From: Prescottella sp. R16
Lineage (GTDB): Bacteria; Actinomycetota; Actinomycetes; Mycobacteriales; Mycobacteriaceae
Direction: 5' to 3'
NCBI RefSeq assembly: GCF_030656875.1
Contig: NZ_CP130943.1
Span: forward strand, 3,348,001 to 3,412,000
DNA length: 64,000 nucleotides
Shown here: piece by piece, positions 28,101-38,531 of the stretch
How the letters are laid out: each line of letters begins with the position of its first letter
Position numbering within the stretch: the first letter of the stretch is position 1
Position numbers and translations under genes: made by a program
Notes under the pieces: model-generated
Seen by the model: only the letters and a program-made list of their open reading frames with translations
Told to the model about the DNA's origin: nothing
Databases searched by the model: none

Positions 28101-29681
28101 CCGTTGCCGATCGGGACCCCGGCCGCGTTCGTCGAACCGGTCGACGACCCGCTCGGGGATCTCCTCGGCCGCTATGCCCGCACCCACGGCCCGTTCACGG
28201 TGAGCGAGGCGGCAGAGCGCTTCGGGCTCGGATCCGCTGTGGCCCGTGACGTCCTGGCACGGCTGGCGCACGAGAAACGGGTCGTGGAGGGCGAGTTCCG
28301 GCCCGGCGCGTCCGGCAGCGAGTGGTGCGACACCGAGGTGCTGCGCCGCCTGCGCCGACGGTCTCTCGCCGCGGCCCGTGAGGGGATCGAACCGGTGGGC
28401 ACTGCGGCCCTGGGCCGATTCCTGCCCGACTGGCAGCACGTCGGCGGCGAGCTGCGGGGTGTCGACGGGGTGGTGACCGTGGTGGAGCAGCTTGCGGGCG
28501 TGCCGGTTCCGGCGTCGGCGCTCGAGTCGTTGATCCTCGGCTCCCGGGTGCGCGACTACTCCCCCGCGATGCTCGACGAGCTCACCGCCACCGGTGAGGT
28601 GCTGTGGGCGGGCGCCGGGCAGATCACCGGCAAGGACGGCTGGGTGAGCCTGCACCTGGCCGAATCGTCACCGCTGACCCTCGCACCGCCGACCGAGATC
28701 GATCTCACCGACACCCACCGCGCCGTCCTCGATGTCCTCGCCGGGGGTGGCGCGTACTTCTTCCGGCAGTTGGCGGACAGCATCGGAGCGGACGCAACGG
28801 ACGACGCGATGCTGACGTCCGCGCTGTGGGACCTGGTGTGGGCCGGGCACATCGGGAACGACACCCTCGCCCCGCTGCGGGCGCTGCTGTCGGACACCTC
28901 CCGTGCCACCCCGAGTCACCGCACGCCGCGCCGGGCGCCCCGCGCCCACGCCTACCGGAGACTGTCCCGGCCGGCGGTGCCGTCGCGCACCGGCCCACCG
29001 ACGGCGGGTGGACGCTGGTCGCTGCTGCCCGAGCCCGAACCGGATCCCACGCTGCGCGCCCACGCGACCGCCGATCTGCTGCTCGAACGGTACGGCGTCG
29101 TCACCCGCGGCGCGGTCGTCGCCGAGGAGGTGCCCGGTGGTTTCGCGTCGATGTACAAGGTGCTCAGCCGGTTCGAGGACAGCGGCCGCTGCCGGCGCGG
29201 CTACTTCGTCGACTCGCTCGGCGGCGCACAGTTCTCGACGTCGGATGTCGTCGACCGGCTGCGCTCGTACTCCGACACCGTCGACGGACGCCACCGGACC
29301 ACGGCGGCGGTGACGCTCGCAGCGTGCGATCCGGCGAACCCGTACGGGGCGGCGCTGCCGTGGCCGCGGAACGACGACTCGGCCGATGCACCGTCCAGGC
29401 ACCGGCCGGGCCGCAAGGCGGGCGGCCTGGTGGTGCTCGTCGACGGCGAACTGGTGCTGTTCGTCGAGCGCGGGGGCCGGACGCTGCTGACGTTCACCGA
29501 CGACATCGGTGCGCTGCGCACGGGCGCGGAGTCACTCGCCGCCACCGTCACCCGCGGCGGTGTCGACAAGGTCGTGATCGAGAAGATAGACGGGGTCACC
29601 GTCCACGGCAACGATTTCGCACCGCTGCTCACCGAGGCCGGATTCTCCGCCACGCCCCGCGGCTACCGGTTGCGATCCTGA
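25101..29681 (+). CDS. lhr: Lhr-type superfamily 2 DNA helicase
   Basis: About 1526 residues, the usual length of Lhr-Core plus its long C-terminal region. Walker A is APTGSGKT (residues 47-54), Walker B IIDEVHAV, motif III LSATV; motifs V and VI are TSSLELGIDMGAVDLV and QRVGRAGH. Mycobacterial Lhr is a 3'-5' translocase that unwinds RNA-DNA and DNA duplexes and is induced by DNA damage. A short Ala/Ser/Gly/Pro insertion lies at about residues 549-564. ATG at 25101 is used; a second ATG at 25110 is equally possible. Lhr is also linked to a TetR gene in mycobacteria. Confidence 0.93.
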   Translation: MDRMDSVLERFSAPTREWFDGAFDAPTAAQLGAWDSIASGAHTLVVAPTGSGKTLSAFLWALDRLASTVEADEKRTAATRTRVLYLSPLKALGVDVERNLRAPLVGITQTAKRLGFEPPEIRVGVRSGDTPTGERRKLIKTPPDILITTPESLFLMLTSSARETLAGVETVIIDEVHAVAGTKRGAHLALSLERLDMLRDEPVQRIGLSATVRPHEEVARFLAGAAPVRIIAPPAAKTFDLTVRVPVEDMTELGTTDDETGTPQAGSIWPHVEEQIVDLILEHRSSIVFANSRRLAEKLTARLNEIYGERLGGTIEKQGRPPAQIGAPTEVSYGAGPLLARAHHGSVSKDQRAIIEDDLKSGRLRCVVATSSLELGIDMGAVDLVVQVEAPPSVASGLQRVGRAGHQVGEISRGVLFPKHRTDLIHCAVTVERMTNGKIEALEIPANPLDILAQQTVAATALEPVDVEQWFDVVRRSGSFATLPRSAYESTLDLLAGRYPSDEFAELRPRLVWDRDAGTLTGRPGAQRLAVTSGGAIPDRGLFAVYMVGAASPGRSAGSAPGQSRVGELDEEMVYESRVGDVFALGATSWRIEEITFDRVLVSPAHGLPGRLPFWHGDGLGRPAELGEALGGFLRELSSSTPDEVAARCTASGLDTNATTNLAALIEDQRRATGRVPTDRTLVVERFRDELGDWRLVLHSPYGLRAHAPWALAIGARLRERFGIDAAPTASDDGIIVRLPDTEDTPPGADLFVFERDEIEDIVTDEVGGSALFASRFRECAARALLLPRRTPGKRAPLWQQRQRSAQLLDVARKFPTFPILLEAVRECLQDVYDLPALRDLFGRLGRRQIRIVEVETAAPSPFANALLFDYVGAFMYEGDSPLAERRAAALSLDSTLLAELLGRVELRELLDADVIEATERQLQRLDPDRRARDVEGMADLLRLLGPLTIDEATQRSTADPVPWLDELVAHRRALHVSFAGRQWWTAIEDAARLRDGLGVPLPIGTPAAFVEPVDDPLGDLLGRYARTHGPFTVSEAAERFGLGSAVARDVLARLAHEKRVVEGEFRPGASGSEWCDTEVLRRLRRRSLAAAREGIEPVGTAALGRFLPDWQHVGGELRGVDGVVTVVEQLAGVPVPASALESLILGSRVRDYSPAMLDELTATGEVLWAGAGQITGKDGWVSLHLAESSPLTLAPPTEIDLTDTHRAVLDVLAGGGAYFFRQLADSIGADATDDAMLTSALWDLVWAGHIGNDTLAPLRALLSDTSRATPSHRTPRRAPRAHAYRRLSRPAVPSRTGPPTAGGRWSLLPEPEPDPTLRAHATADLLLERYGVVTRGAVVAEEVPGGFASMYKVLSRFEDSGRCRRGYFVDSLGGAQFSTSDVVDRLRSYSDTVDGRHRTTAAVTLAACDPANPYGAALPWPRNDDSADAPSRHRPGRKAGGLVVLVDGELVLFVERGGRTLLTFTDDIGALRTGAESLAATVTRGGVDKVVIEKIDGVTVHGNDFAPLLTEAGFSATPRGYRLRS

Positions 29682-29701
29682 CCCACGGGATCCGCCGCCC
29701 C

Positions 29702-31285
29702 TCACGTGGTGAGCACGTCCCGTCGCCGGAACGCCAGCAGACCTGCCGTGCACAACAGGACCGCCACCCCCGTGGTGACCGCGGCCGGAACCGGATCGAA
29801 CGCGACGGCCGGAACCAGCGGCAGGTTGTCGAACGGGGAGACGCTCATCAGCCACGACGGGAAGCGCAACGTGACACCGAACATGAGGACGACGAAGCAG
29901 AACGCGAGCGCCGTCCACGCGGCCACCGCCGCACGAGGTACGAACCCGTACAGCACGACGGTGACGCCCGCGAGCAGCCAGACCGCGGGCAGATACGCCA
30001 GCGTCGCGGCGAACAGGCGAACGACCTGGGATCCGTCGCCCGCGACGATCGCGTACATCACGCCCATGCCGAGTCCTGCTGCCGCGACCACCACCGCCGA
30101 TCCGACCAGCGTGACGGTCACGTGACTCGCAGTCCACCGGAGCCGGGTCAGCGCCGTCGACAGCAACGGTTCGACGCGGCCGGCGAGTTCCTCGGCTCGC
30201 GGCCGCAGTGCCGCCGAGATCGCGTAGGCCGACGCGATCATCGCGAGCATCGCCGCGGCCATCGCATAGAACGCGTCGATCAGGCTCGCGTTCTCGTAGC
30301 CCAGCAGTTCCCCGATGTCCACGTCACCGAGCAGGTCGCCGACATCGTTGCCGATGGTCCCGAACGCCGCCCCACCGAGGAGCATGCCCACCGTCCAACC
30401 GATCAGGGTGCCCCGCTGCAGCGTCCACGCCAGCCCGAGTTCACCGTGCAATGCCCGTGACGCCCGCCCCGGGCCCGGCCGGGGGACGAACACGCCGGCA
30501 CCGGCGTCACGATGGTCGAGCACCTGCATCGCTGCCGCGGCGACCACGACCGCCACCGCCAGCGACAGCAGCGCCGGCCACCAGATCTCGCCCGCGTACG
30601 GCCGCATCGCCTGCCCCCAGCCCAGCGGCGACAGCCAGGACGCCACCCCGTTGCCGACGTCACCGACCGCACGCAGCACGTATGCGACCGCGATCGCGGC
30701 CCCGGTGATGCCGTACATCGTCCGGGTACTTCCGGTCAGCTGCGCCACCAGCAGCGCGATCGCGGTGAACACGAGTCCGGCGCAGGTTGCACCGACTCCG
30801 AGAGCTGTCGATCCGGCAACCGGAAGCCCGTACGCCACGAGGGCCGCCACGACCGCCACACCGTAGAGCACGTTCACGAGAACCGCGAGAATCGTTGCCG
30901 CCGCGAACGTCGCGTGCCGGCCGACGACGCCGGAGCGGATCAACTCGTCCCGCCCGGCCTCCTCGTCGGCGCGGGTGTGCCGCCCCACCAGCACCATGCT
31001 CATCAGGCCGGCCACGATCATGCCGAACGCACTCGCCTGGAACGCCACCTGCCCGCCGACGGTGTCGAGTGCCCGGGGTGGGCCGGCCATCGCGATCATC
31101 GCCGCATTCCCCTGCATGGACGCGGCGACCGTGTCGAGTTCCGCCTGTGTCGGGTAGGTGATGCCGACCCCGACGGCCTGCGAGTAGTACACGAACGTGC
31201 CCGCGAGCACCCACAGCACCAGCGCGAATCGTTCACGGCGCAGCGCGAACCGGGTCAGAGTGCCGGTGCCCGTCCAGGTGGTCAC
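29702..31285 (-). CDS. ABC exporter permease, antibiotic/polyketide-exporter type
   Basis: 527 residues from GTG at 31285, overlapping the ATPase stop. About twelve hydrophobic helices in two similar halves, with the sequence FRRRDVLTT at the end, match the large single-chain permeases paired with DrrA-like ATPases in actinobacteria (TnrB/tetronasin-resistance type). The substrate is unknown. It is convergent with lhr. Confidence 0.85.
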   Translation of the reverse strand: MTTWTGTGTLTRFALRRERFALVLWVLAGTFVYYSQAVGVGITYPTQAELDTVAASMQGNAAMIAMAGPPRALDTVGGQVAFQASAFGMIVAGLMSMVLVGRHTRADEEAGRDELIRSGVVGRHATFAAATILAVLVNVLYGVAVVAALVAYGLPVAGSTALGVGATCAGLVFTAIALLVAQLTGSTRTMYGITGAAIAVAYVLRAVGDVGNGVASWLSPLGWGQAMRPYAGEIWWPALLSLAVAVVVAAAAMQVLDHRDAGAGVFVPRPGPGRASRALHGELGLAWTLQRGTLIGWTVGMLLGGAAFGTIGNDVGDLLGDVDIGELLGYENASLIDAFYAMAAAMLAMIASAYAISAALRPRAEELAGRVEPLLSTALTRLRWTASHVTVTLVGSAVVVAAAGLGMGVMYAIVAGDGSQVVRLFAATLAYLPAVWLLAGVTVVLYGFVPRAAVAAWTALAFCFVVLMFGVTLRFPSWLMSVSPFDNLPLVPAVAFDPVPAAVTTGVAVLLCTAGLLAFRRRDVLTT

Positions 31286-32193
31286 GACTCGTCCACCCCG
31301 GCTGCCGAGAGTTCGTCGCCGTAGTGCCGGAGGAACAGTTCCTCGAGGGTCGGGGGCTGGCTGACCAGTGATCGGATCCGAAATCGGGTCAGATGCGTGA
31401 TTGCGGCGTCCAGGTCGACGGTGTCCACCTGGAACCGGGCCCGAGTGCCGTCGACGACGAGGTCGTGCACCCCCATCAGTTCGGACAGCCCCGTCGGCGG
31501 CTCGGCCGTCTCGACGGACACCGAGGTGCGGGTCAGGTGCCGCAGATCGGCGAGGCTGCCCGTCTCGATCGCCCGACCGAGCCGGATGATCGTCACCCGG
31601 TCGCACAACGCCTCGACCTGGGCGAGGATGTGACTCGACAGCAGCACCGTGCGGCCGTCCGCCACGGCCTCGGTGATGCACTCCTGGAAGACGGCTTCCA
31701 TGAGCGGATCGAGTCCCGACGTCGGTTCGTCGAGGATCAACAGTTCCGCATCGGACGACAGCGCCGCCACCAGCGCGACCTTCTGCCGGTTCCCCTTCGA
31801 GTAGGTGCGGCCCTTCTTCGTCGGATCCAGATCGAATCGGTCGAGGAGTTCGGCGCGGCGTTCCTCGTCGAGTCCACCGCGCAGGCGCCCCAACAGGTCG
31901 ATCACCTCACCGCCGGTGAGGTTCGGCCACAGGTTCACGTCGCCGGGCACGTAGGCGAGACGCCGGTGCAGTGCGGCCGCATCGTGCCACGGATCGCCGC
32001 CGAGCAGGGTGACCTCACCGGAGTCGGCCCGCAACAGCCCCAGGAGCACCCGGATGGTCGTCGACTTGCCGGATCCGTTCGGTCCCAGGAATCCGTGCAC
32101 CTCCCCGGAACGCACGTCCAGGTCCATCCCGTCGAGTGCCCGTGTGCGACCGAACGTCTTGACCAGGTTCGATATCGCTATCGCCGTAGCCAT
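31282..32193 (-). CDS. ABC transporter ATP-binding protein
   Basis: 303 residues. Walker [10 protein letters not shown], signature YSKGNRQKV (a variant of LSGGQ), Walker [13 protein letters not shown] and switch His in LLSSHIL are present. The roughly 80-residue C-terminal extension is typical of DrrA-like exporters. It forms a translationally coupled pair with the following permease. Likely role: efflux of a hydrophobic compound. Confidence 0.9.
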   Translation of the reverse strand: MATAIAISNLVKTFGRTRALDGMDLDVRSGEVHGFLGPNGSGKSTTIRVLLGLLRADSGEVTLLGGDPWHDAAALHRRLAYVPGDVNLWPNLTGGEVIDLLGRLRGGLDEERRAELLDRFDLDPTKKGRTYSKGNRQKVALVAALSSDAELLILDEPTSGLDPLMEAVFQECITEAVADGRTVLLSSHILAQVEALCDRVTIIRLGRAIETGSLADLRHLTRTSVSVETAEPPTGLSELMGVHDLVVDGTRARFQVDTVDLDAAITHLTRFRIRSLVSQPPTLEELFLRHYGDELSAAGVDES

Positions 32194-32278
32194 GTCCCGA
32201 CGGTACAACCGTTGCCCCGCGGTCGCTGTCGAATCTACGCTGGCATCGATGGGCGAACCCTGGGGAAGGTGACAGCAC

Positions 32279-33226
32279 GTGATCCGCTCGGAATCACCGG
32301 AGACCTCCGCTCCCGCACCGCTCGGGCCGGATTCGCTCACCTGGCGCTACTTCGCCGACTGGCGCGGCATGCTGCAGGGCCTGTGGGCGGGGTCGATGCA
32401 GAACATGCATCCCGGGCTCGGGGCGGGTGTCGAACAGCACTCCCGGTTCTTCGAGGAACGCTGGGAGCGGCTGCTGCGGTCGCTGTATCCGATCGGCGGC
32501 GTCGTGTTCGACGGCGACCGGGCCCGGCAGACGGCCGAGGAGGTCCGGGACTACCACCGCACCATCAAGGGCGTCGACGCGCAGGGACGCCGCTATCACG
32601 CCCTCGACCCGGACACGTTCTACTGGGCGCACGCCACGTTCTTCATGGGCACGATCCTCACCGCCGAACACTTCATGGGTGGCATCACCGAGGCGCAGAA
32701 GCGACAGCTGTTCACCGAACACGTCCAGTGGTATCGGCTGTACGGCATGAGCATGCGGCCCGTCCCGCAGACGTGGGAGGACTTCCAGGACTACTGGGAC
32801 CGCATGTGCCGGAACGTACTCGAGGACAACAAGGCCACCCGCGACGTCCTCGACCTCACCGGACTCGGCCACCCACCGTTCACACCGTGGCTACCGCAGC
32901 CGCTGTGGCGGCTCGCCCGCATCCCGATCGCGAAGGGATTCGTGTGGCTCACCGTCGGCATGTACGACCAGCCGGTGCGGGACCTGCTGGGCTTCCGGTG
33001 GACGCCGGTCGACGCGTGGCTGCACCGGCGGGCCGGGCGGACCGTGAACGCAGTGTTCCGTCTGGTGCCGCCGCGCTACCGCAAGCATCCGCGGGCCCGC
33101 GGCGGACTGGACCGGGTCAGTGGCCGCAGCCCGGTGGACGCGCCGCTCGTGCACACTCCGGCCCGTAATCTGCCGCCGCTCGGGCGCCGGGACGATCCGA
33201 CGCACTACACGCCGCCCGTGGGCTGA
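32279..33226 (+). CDS. DUF2236 (MpaB-like) oxygenase-family protein
   Basis: 315 residues. [24 protein letters not shown], the [10 protein letters not shown] segment and [15 protein letters not shown] are hallmarks of DUF2236, a haem-binding alpha-helical family that includes latex-clearing protein and fungal MpaB. Several conserved His/Arg residues are visible. Substrate unknown. GTG at 32279 is preceded by GGGGAAGG. Confidence 0.8.
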   Translation: MIRSESPETSAPAPLGPDSLTWRYFADWRGMLQGLWAGSMQNMHPGLGAGVEQHSRFFEERWERLLRSLYPIGGVVFDGDRARQTAEEVRDYHRTIKGVDAQGRRYHALDPDTFYWAHATFFMGTILTAEHFMGGITEAQKRQLFTEHVQWYRLYGMSMRPVPQTWEDFQDYWDRMCRNVLEDNKATRDVLDLTGLGHPPFTPWLPQPLWRLARIPIAKGFVWLTVGMYDQPVRDLLGFRWTPVDAWLHRRAGRTVNAVFRLVPPRYRKHPRARGGLDRVSGRSPVDAPLVHTPARNLPPLGRRDDPTHYTPPVG

Positions 33227-33246
33227 TCTGTGCGACGCTGCACCAC

Positions 33247-33786
33247 ATGGAATCGGATCTGCGTTCCCTGCTGCACCGGCCACTGCTGAGCCGACGGGTT
33301 CCGCTCGACCGGGAGAACGCGGCCGCCCGCATCAGCGCCTACGTGTACGGCAACATCCTGATCCTGGCCGCGCTGATCCCGGAAACCATCTCCCGCAGCG
33401 ATTCCCGCACCATCGCGATCGTCGCGGGTACCGCGATCTCGACGTTCGTCGCGCACATCTTCGCCGAGGGTGTCGGCAAATCCGTCCGCTCCGGGGCCCA
33501 GCTGACCGCCAAGGAGCGTCTCGCCGAGGTCCGCGACTCGGTGCCGGTCCTCAGTTCCGCGGTCGTCCCGATCGTCGTCCTGGCCACCGCCTACTTCGGG
33601 TGGCTCGAACCGTTCACCGCGCAGGTGATCGCCGAGGTCGCGATCCTGATCCGCATCGCGTCGATGGTCTTCGTCATCACCCGGCTGCGCGGTGAACGCC
33701 CCTCCGGGACGACCCTGCTCGCCGCCGCCGTCCTGGCGGTCGTCGCGACCGGCATCGTCGTCCTCAAGGTCGTGCTGACCCACTGA
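33247..33786 (+). CDS. integral membrane protein of unknown function
   Basis: 179 residues with about five hydrophobic helices (around residues 30-48, 54-72, 103-120, 125-145 and 155-175) and a cytoplasmic basic N-terminus. The motif VAHIFAEGVGKSVR between helices recurs in small rhodococcal membrane proteins. No function is recognised. Its 3' end overlaps the convergent glpD gene by 23 bases. Confidence 0.65.
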   Translation: MESDLRSLLHRPLLSRRVPLDRENAAARISAYVYGNILILAALIPETISRSDSRTIAIVAGTAISTFVAHIFAEGVGKSVRSGAQLTAKERLAEVRDSVPVLSSAVVPIVVLATAYFGWLEPFTAQVIAEVAILIRIASMVFVITRLRGERPSGTTLLAAAVLAVVATGIVVLKVVLTH

Positions 33787-35503
33787 CCGGCTCGAGGATC
33801 TCCGCCCGCGCCTCGGGTGCGGCGGCACGCAGCGCGTCTGCCGATGCATCGTCCGGTTGGGTCTGCGAGCACACCTCGGCCTCGACCCGCGCCCGGTACG
33901 TCCCGATCTCCCGGTCGATCGTCTCCTCGTCCCAGCCCAGAACGGGGGCGACGAGCCGCGCCACCTGTTCGGCACAGTCGACACCGCGGTGCGGGTATTC
34001 GATCGAGATGCGGGTGCGCCGGGCCAGGATGTCCTCGAGGTGCAACGCCCCCTCCGCCGCCGCGGCGTACACGGCCTCGACCTGCAGGTAGTCGGGGGCG
34101 TCGGTGATCGGGTCGAAGAGTTCGGGGGCGTCGGCGGCGAGCCCGAGGACCTCGTCGATGAGCGACCCGTACCGGCCCAGCAGGTGTTTGATCCGGTACG
34201 GATGCAGCCCGTACTGCTCCCCGAGCTGCACGGCCTGGTTGACGAGCGCGAAGTACCCGTCGGCGCCGACGAGCGGCACCTTCTCCGTGATCGACGGCGC
34301 CACCCGCGCCGGGATGTCCTCGGCGGCCGCGTCGACGGCGTCCTCCCCCATCACCCGGTAGGTCGTGTACTTGCCGCCGGCGATCGCCACCAGACCGGGG
34401 GCGACGCGGGCGACGGCGTGCTCACGGGACAGTTTGGACGTCTCGTCGCTCTCCCCCGCGAGCAGTGGCCGCAGCCCGGCGTAGACGCCGTCGATGTCGT
34501 CGTGGGTGAGTGCGGTGACGAGCACCTTGTTGACGTGCCCGAGGATGTAGTCGATGTCGGCCTTCGTCGCGGCCGGGTGCGCGAGGTCGAGGTTCCAGTC
34601 GGTGTCGGTGGTTCCGATGATCCAGTGGTTGCCCCACGGGATGACGAACAGCACCGACTTCTCGGTGCGCAGGATGATCGCCGAATCGCTCACGATCCGG
34701 TCCCGCGGCACCACGATGTGCACCCCCTTGGACGCCCGTACCCGGAACCGCCCGCGCTGCCTCGACAGCGCCTGGATCTCGTCGGTCCACACCCCCGTCG
34801 CATTGATCACGACATGCCCGCGCACCTCGGTGACGGCGCCGGTCTCCGAGTCCCGCACCCGCACCCCGGACACCCGGTCGGCCTCCCGCAGGAAGCCGAC
34901 GACCTGGGTGGACGTGCGGACCACGGCCCCGTAGTGAGCGGCGGTCCGGGCGACCGTCATGGTGTGGCGGGCGTCGTCGACGACGGTGTCGTAGTAGCGG
35001 ATTCCGCCGATCAGCGCGTTCCGTTTGAGCCCGGGCACCATGCGCAGCGCCCCGGCACGCGTCAGATGTTTCTGCGCGGGAACGGATTTCGCGCCGCCCA
35101 TGCGGTCGTACAGCAGGAATCCGGCCGCCATGTACGGCCGCTCCCACACCCGATGTGTGAGCGGGAACAGGAATTTCAACGGTTTGACGAGGTGCGGGGC
35201 GAGCGTCGACATCGACAGTTCCCGCTCGTGCAGCGCCTCGGCGACGAGCCCGAACTCGAGCTGTTCGAGATACCGCAGGCCGCCGTGGAACATCTTCGAC
35301 GACCGGGACGACGTGCCCGACGCGAAGTCCCGGGCCTCGACGAGCGCGACCCGCAGTCCACGGGTCGCGGCGTCGAGCGCGGCACCCACCCCGACGACGC
35401 CACCGCCGATCACGATCACGTCGAACTGTTCGTTCCCCAACCGCTCCCACGCCCGCTCACGCTGCTGCGGGCCCAGGAACTGCACACCAGGCTGCTTGTC
35501 CAA
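33764..35503 (-). CDS. glpD: glycerol-3-phosphate dehydrogenase (FAD)
   Basis: 579 residues. The FAD motif [19 protein letters not shown] is followed by [24 protein letters not shown], the defining GlpD segment, and by GTTDTDW and the C-terminal DAO_C-like domain. It oxidises glycerol-3-phosphate to dihydroxyacetone phosphate at the membrane, passing electrons to menaquinone. The start is TTG at 35503 with GGGAGA at correct spacing. It is divergent from glpK across 91 bases, so both probably share control by glycerol availability. Confidence 0.94.
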   Translation of the reverse strand: MDKQPGVQFLGPQQRERAWERLGNEQFDVIVIGGGVVGVGAALDAATRGLRVALVEARDFASGTSSRSSKMFHGGLRYLEQLEFGLVAEALHERELSMSTLAPHLVKPLKFLFPLTHRVWERPYMAAGFLLYDRMGGAKSVPAQKHLTRAGALRMVPGLKRNALIGGIRYYDTVVDDARHTMTVARTAAHYGAVVRTSTQVVGFLREADRVSGVRVRDSETGAVTEVRGHVVINATGVWTDEIQALSRQRGRFRVRASKGVHIVVPRDRIVSDSAIILRTEKSVLFVIPWGNHWIIGTTDTDWNLDLAHPAATKADIDYILGHVNKVLVTALTHDDIDGVYAGLRPLLAGESDETSKLSREHAVARVAPGLVAIAGGKYTTYRVMGEDAVDAAAEDIPARVAPSITEKVPLVGADGYFALVNQAVQLGEQYGLHPYRIKHLLGRYGSLIDEVLGLAADAPELFDPITDAPDYLQVEAVYAAAAEGALHLEDILARRTRISIEYPHRGVDCAEQVARLVAPVLGWDEETIDREIGTYRARVEAEVCSQTQPDDASADALRAAAPEARAEILEPVSGSARP

Positions 35504-35594
35504 CTCGATCTCCCGTGGTTGTCGGCCGATCCGGTTTCAGGCTAGTAGGTTCGTGCCGAGACTGCGCGAGAGACCGCGAGAGACGAGGACGACG

Positions 35595-37100
35595 TTGACC
35601 CGATACATCGCCGCCATCGACCAGGGCACCACGTCGAGCCGATGCATGATCTTCGACCACGACGGCCGGGTCGCGGGCGTGGCTCAGAAGGAACACGAGC
35701 AGATCTTCCCGAAACCGGGCTGGGTGGAACACGATCCGGAGGAACTGTGGAGCAATACCCGGGAGATGATCGGGTCGGTGCTCGCCAGGACGAATCTGAC
35801 GGCCGCGGACATCGCGGCGGTCGGCATCACCAATCAGCGCGAGACCACCGTCGTGTGGGACCGCCGGACCGGCAAGCCCGTCCACAATGCGATCGTCTGG
35901 CAGGACACCCGCACCGACCGGTTGTGCACCGAGATCGGTGGCGACGCCGGACCGGACCGGTTCCGCGGCGTGACGGGACTGCCGCTGTCGACGTACTTCT
36001 CGGGCCCCAAGGTCCGCTGGATCCTCGACCGGGTCGACGGTGCCCGGGAGCGCGCGGAGGCCGGTGAGTTGTGTTTCGGGACGATCGATTCGTGGGTCGT
36101 CTGGAATCTCACGGGTGGCCTGCACGTCACGGATGTGACGAATGCGTCGCGCACGATGCTGATGAACATCGAGACCCTCGAGTGGGATCCGGACATCTGC
36201 GCCGCCATGGGGATTCCGATGTCGATGCTGCCGGAGATCCGCAGTTCGTCCGAGGTGTACGGCGAGCTCGCCCTGCCCGGCATCTCGGCGGGGATTCCGG
36301 TCGCCGGCATTCTCGGCGATCAGCAGGCCGCGACGTTCGGGCAGGCGTGCCTGTCGGCGGGCGAGGCGAAGAACACGTACGGCACCGGAAACTTCCTGCT
36401 ACTCAACACCGGGACCACTCCGGTGCACAGTGAGCACGGGCTGCTCACCACGGTCTGTTACCGGCTCGGCGAGAAGCCCGCGGTGTACGCGCTCGAGGGT
36501 TCGGTGGCGGTGACGGGGTCGCTCGTGCAGTGGCTGCGCGACAATCTGGGAATCATCCGGTCCGCCAAGGACATCGAGCCGCTCGCGAACACGGTCGACG
36601 ACAACGGCGGCGCCTACATCGTGCCGGCGTTCTCGGGGTTGTTCGCGCCCCGCTGGCGGCCGGATGCCCGCGGCGTGATCGCCGGGCTGACCCGGTTCGT
36701 GAACAAGGGGCATCTGGCGCGGGCCGCGCTCGAGGCCACCGCCTATCAGACGCGGGAGGTGATCGAGGCGATGCGCGCCGATTCCGGTGTCGAGCTCAGT
36801 GCGCTCAAGGTGGACGGCGGCATGGTCGTCAACGACACCCTGATGCAGTTCCAGTCCGACATTCTCGACGTCCCGGTGACGCGTCCGGTGGTGAACGAGA
36901 CGACCGCGCTCGGTGCCGCCTACGCGGCCGGTCTGGCCGTCGGGTTCTGGGAGAGCGAGGACGACATCCGCGCCAACTGGGCCGAGGACAAGACGTGGCG
37001 GCCCCGGATGGGCGCGGACGAGCGTGCCCGCCTGTACGCCGGCTGGAACAAGGCCGTCGAACGCACCTACGACTGGGTGGACGACGCTCCGACGACGTAG
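35595..37100 (+). CDS. glpK: glycerol kinase
   Basis: 501 residues. DQGTTSSR (ATP site), [37 protein letters not shown] and the C-terminal [12 protein letters not shown] are canonical. It phosphorylates glycerol for GlpD. TTG at 35595 with GAGG six bases upstream gives the family-length protein; a GTG at 35553 would add 14 Arg-rich residues and is less likely. A hairpin follows, and this hairpin is also where the repeated segment begins. Confidence 0.94.
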   Translation: MTRYIAAIDQGTTSSRCMIFDHDGRVAGVAQKEHEQIFPKPGWVEHDPEELWSNTREMIGSVLARTNLTAADIAAVGITNQRETTVVWDRRTGKPVHNAIVWQDTRTDRLCTEIGGDAGPDRFRGVTGLPLSTYFSGPKVRWILDRVDGARERAEAGELCFGTIDSWVVWNLTGGLHVTDVTNASRTMLMNIETLEWDPDICAAMGIPMSMLPEIRSSSEVYGELALPGISAGIPVAGILGDQQAATFGQACLSAGEAKNTYGTGNFLLLNTGTTPVHSEHGLLTTVCYRLGEKPAVYALEGSVAVTGSLVQWLRDNLGIIRSAKDIEPLANTVDDNGGAYIVPAFSGLFAPRWRPDARGVIAGLTRFVNKGHLARAALEATAYQTREVIEAMRADSGVELSALKVDGGMVVNDTLMQFQSDILDVPVTRPVVNETTALGAAYAAGLAVGFWESEDDIRANWAEDKTWRPRMGADERARLYAGWNKAVERTYDWVDDAPTT

Positions 37101-37126
37101 ACCACGTCCGCTGCGCGCGGATTCGT

Positions 37127-37154
37127 CTCCTGCGCGCGATCGTGCGCGCAGGAG
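37127..37154 (+). terminator. hairpin between glpK and the aminotransferase gene
   Basis: An 11-base-pair perfect GC-rich stem (37127-37137 with 37144-37154) and six-base loop lies between two convergent genes, so it can act as a bidirectional terminator. Its reverse complement, at 55078-55105, is the turning point between the second and third copies of the repeated segment. Confidence 0.7.
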
Positions 37155-37180
37155 GTCGACTCACGCGCAGCAGTTCGAGG

Positions 37181-38371
37181 TCACGCCCGATGCGCGTCGT
37201 ACGCCGTCCGCAGTCGCTCGATCCCGTCGGCGAGCACCGGGCCGTCGTAGGTGGCGAAGCACAGCCGGGCCGCGGACCGATGGGCGTCCGCGACACCGAA
37301 CGCCCCGCCCGGCACGAACGCGACACCGTGACGCACCGCCGTGTCCAACAGGGCGGCCGTGTCGGCACCGTCGGAGAACTCGATCCAGCAGAACATGCCG
37401 CCCCGGACCCCGGCATGGGACACGGTGCCCCCGAAGGACTCCGCGAGCGCGTCGACCAGGGTCCGGGCCCGCGCCGCATACGCCGACCGCACCGTGTCCA
37501 GGTGCCGGGTCAGCCACGGATCGTCCGCCAGCAGCTCCGCCGCGATCTGCTGCGTCAGCGACGACCCGCACAGATCCGCGCCCTGCTTGAGCAGTTCGAC
37601 GGCCTCGCACACGCGGCGGTCACCGTGCAGCCAACCGATCCGCAGCGCCGGCGCCAGAATCTTCGACCCGCTCGACAGTCGCAGCACCCGCTCCGAATGC
37701 GCCGCAACCGGGGCGGGTGCGGGTGCGTCGAACCACAGTTCGCCGTACGGATCGTCCTCGATCACCCAGAATCCGTACCGGTCGGCGAGCGCCGCGAGGT
37801 GCCGTCGACGCTCGTGCGACAACACCACACCCCGCGGATTGTGGAAGTTGCTCACGGTGTGGACGACCTTGGGGCGCAAGCCCTCCCGCAGCATGTTCTC
37901 CAGCGCCGCGGTGTCCATCCCGTCGGCGTCCAGCGCGACGGGCACCAGTGCGGCCTGCGCGGTACGGAACACCTGCAGCGCACCGGTGTAGCCGGGTTCC
38001 TCCACGACCACCGTGTCACCGGGGTCCAGCAGCACCTGCGCCAGCAGACTCAGCGCCTGCTGCGAGCCGTGCGTGACGACGACCTCCGACCGGTCGACGT
38101 CGCGCCCGATCTTCCCGCTCTCCCGGGCCGCGATCACCTCCCGCAACGGTGCCCACCCGGACGTCTCCCCGTACTGCACCGCTCGCGGATCGGCCAGCGC
38201 ATGCTCGGCGGCCTGCGTGATGCGTTCACGCGGAACGAGTTCCGTCGCGGGCAGCCCACCGGCCAGACTGATCACGTCGGGGCGGGCGGTGAGGGTGAGC
38301 AGGTCACGAATGGCGGAACTGCGGAGCCCGGACATGCGAGCGGACAACCGGACGGACGTGTCGAGCGACAT
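37181..38371 (-). CDS. PLP aminotransferase, 2-aminoadipate-transaminase-like (copy 1, intact)
   Basis: 396 residues, fold type I (LysN / MocR-aminotransferase branch). Visible: VISLAGGLPATELVP, YGETSGWAPLRE, VVVTHGSQQALSLLAQ, EEPGYTGAL, PRGVVLS, IEDDPYGELWF and the PLP lysine in SGSKILAPALRIGW. There is no GntR-type DNA-binding domain. The best family match is 2-aminoadipate or aromatic amino-acid transamination; substrate cannot be fixed by sequence. If it takes aminoadipate it would supply the step missing from the lysine genes at 16-20 kb. ATG at 38371 follows CGGGAG. The two other copies of this gene are frameshifted. Confidence 0.82.
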   Translation of the reverse strand: MSLDTSVRLSARMSGLRSSAIRDLLTLTARPDVISLAGGLPATELVPRERITQAAEHALADPRAVQYGETSGWAPLREVIAARESGKIGRDVDRSEVVVTHGSQQALSLLAQVLLDPGDTVVVEEPGYTGALQVFRTAQAALVPVALDADGMDTAALENMLREGLRPKVVHTVSNFHNPRGVVLSHERRRHLAALADRYGFWVIEDDPYGELWFDAPAPAPVAAHSERVLRLSSGSKILAPALRIGWLHGDRRVCEAVELLKQGADLCGSSLTQQIAAELLADDPWLTRHLDTVRSAYAARARTLVDALAESFGGTVSHAGVRGGMFCWIEFSDGADTAALLDTAVRHGVAFVPGGAFGVADAHRSAARLCFATYDGPVLADGIERLRTAYDAHRA

Positions 38372-38442
38372 GAGAGAACTCCCGTGGCAGCGGAACGAAG
38401 ACTGGAACACCCAGGTCGTCCCGGATCCGCGGGGCGGAGAGC

Positions 38443-38478
38443 GATGTGAGGGGCCGATGGTTGTCGGCCCCTCACATC
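38443..38478 (-). terminator. hairpin between lpdA and the aminotransferase gene (copy 1)
   Basis: A perfect 15-base-pair stem (38443-38457 with 38464-38478) with six-base loop lies 54 bases after the lpdA stop, in lpdA orientation, and 72 bases before the aminotransferase start. It probably ends lpdA transcription. The same hairpin recurs at 53755-53790 and 56393-56428. Confidence 0.7.
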
Positions 38479-38531
38479 ATCACACAATCGCGTCCAGCAA
38501 GTGAAATGCCCGTCTCACATTTCAGGAATCG

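Noticed and set aside
24954..28655. Long minus-strand open frame of over 1,200 codons opposite lhr
   Set aside because: It lies wholly antisense to a well-conserved helicase and its sequence is Arg/Gly/Asp-rich without any family motif; long antisense frames are expected at this GC content.
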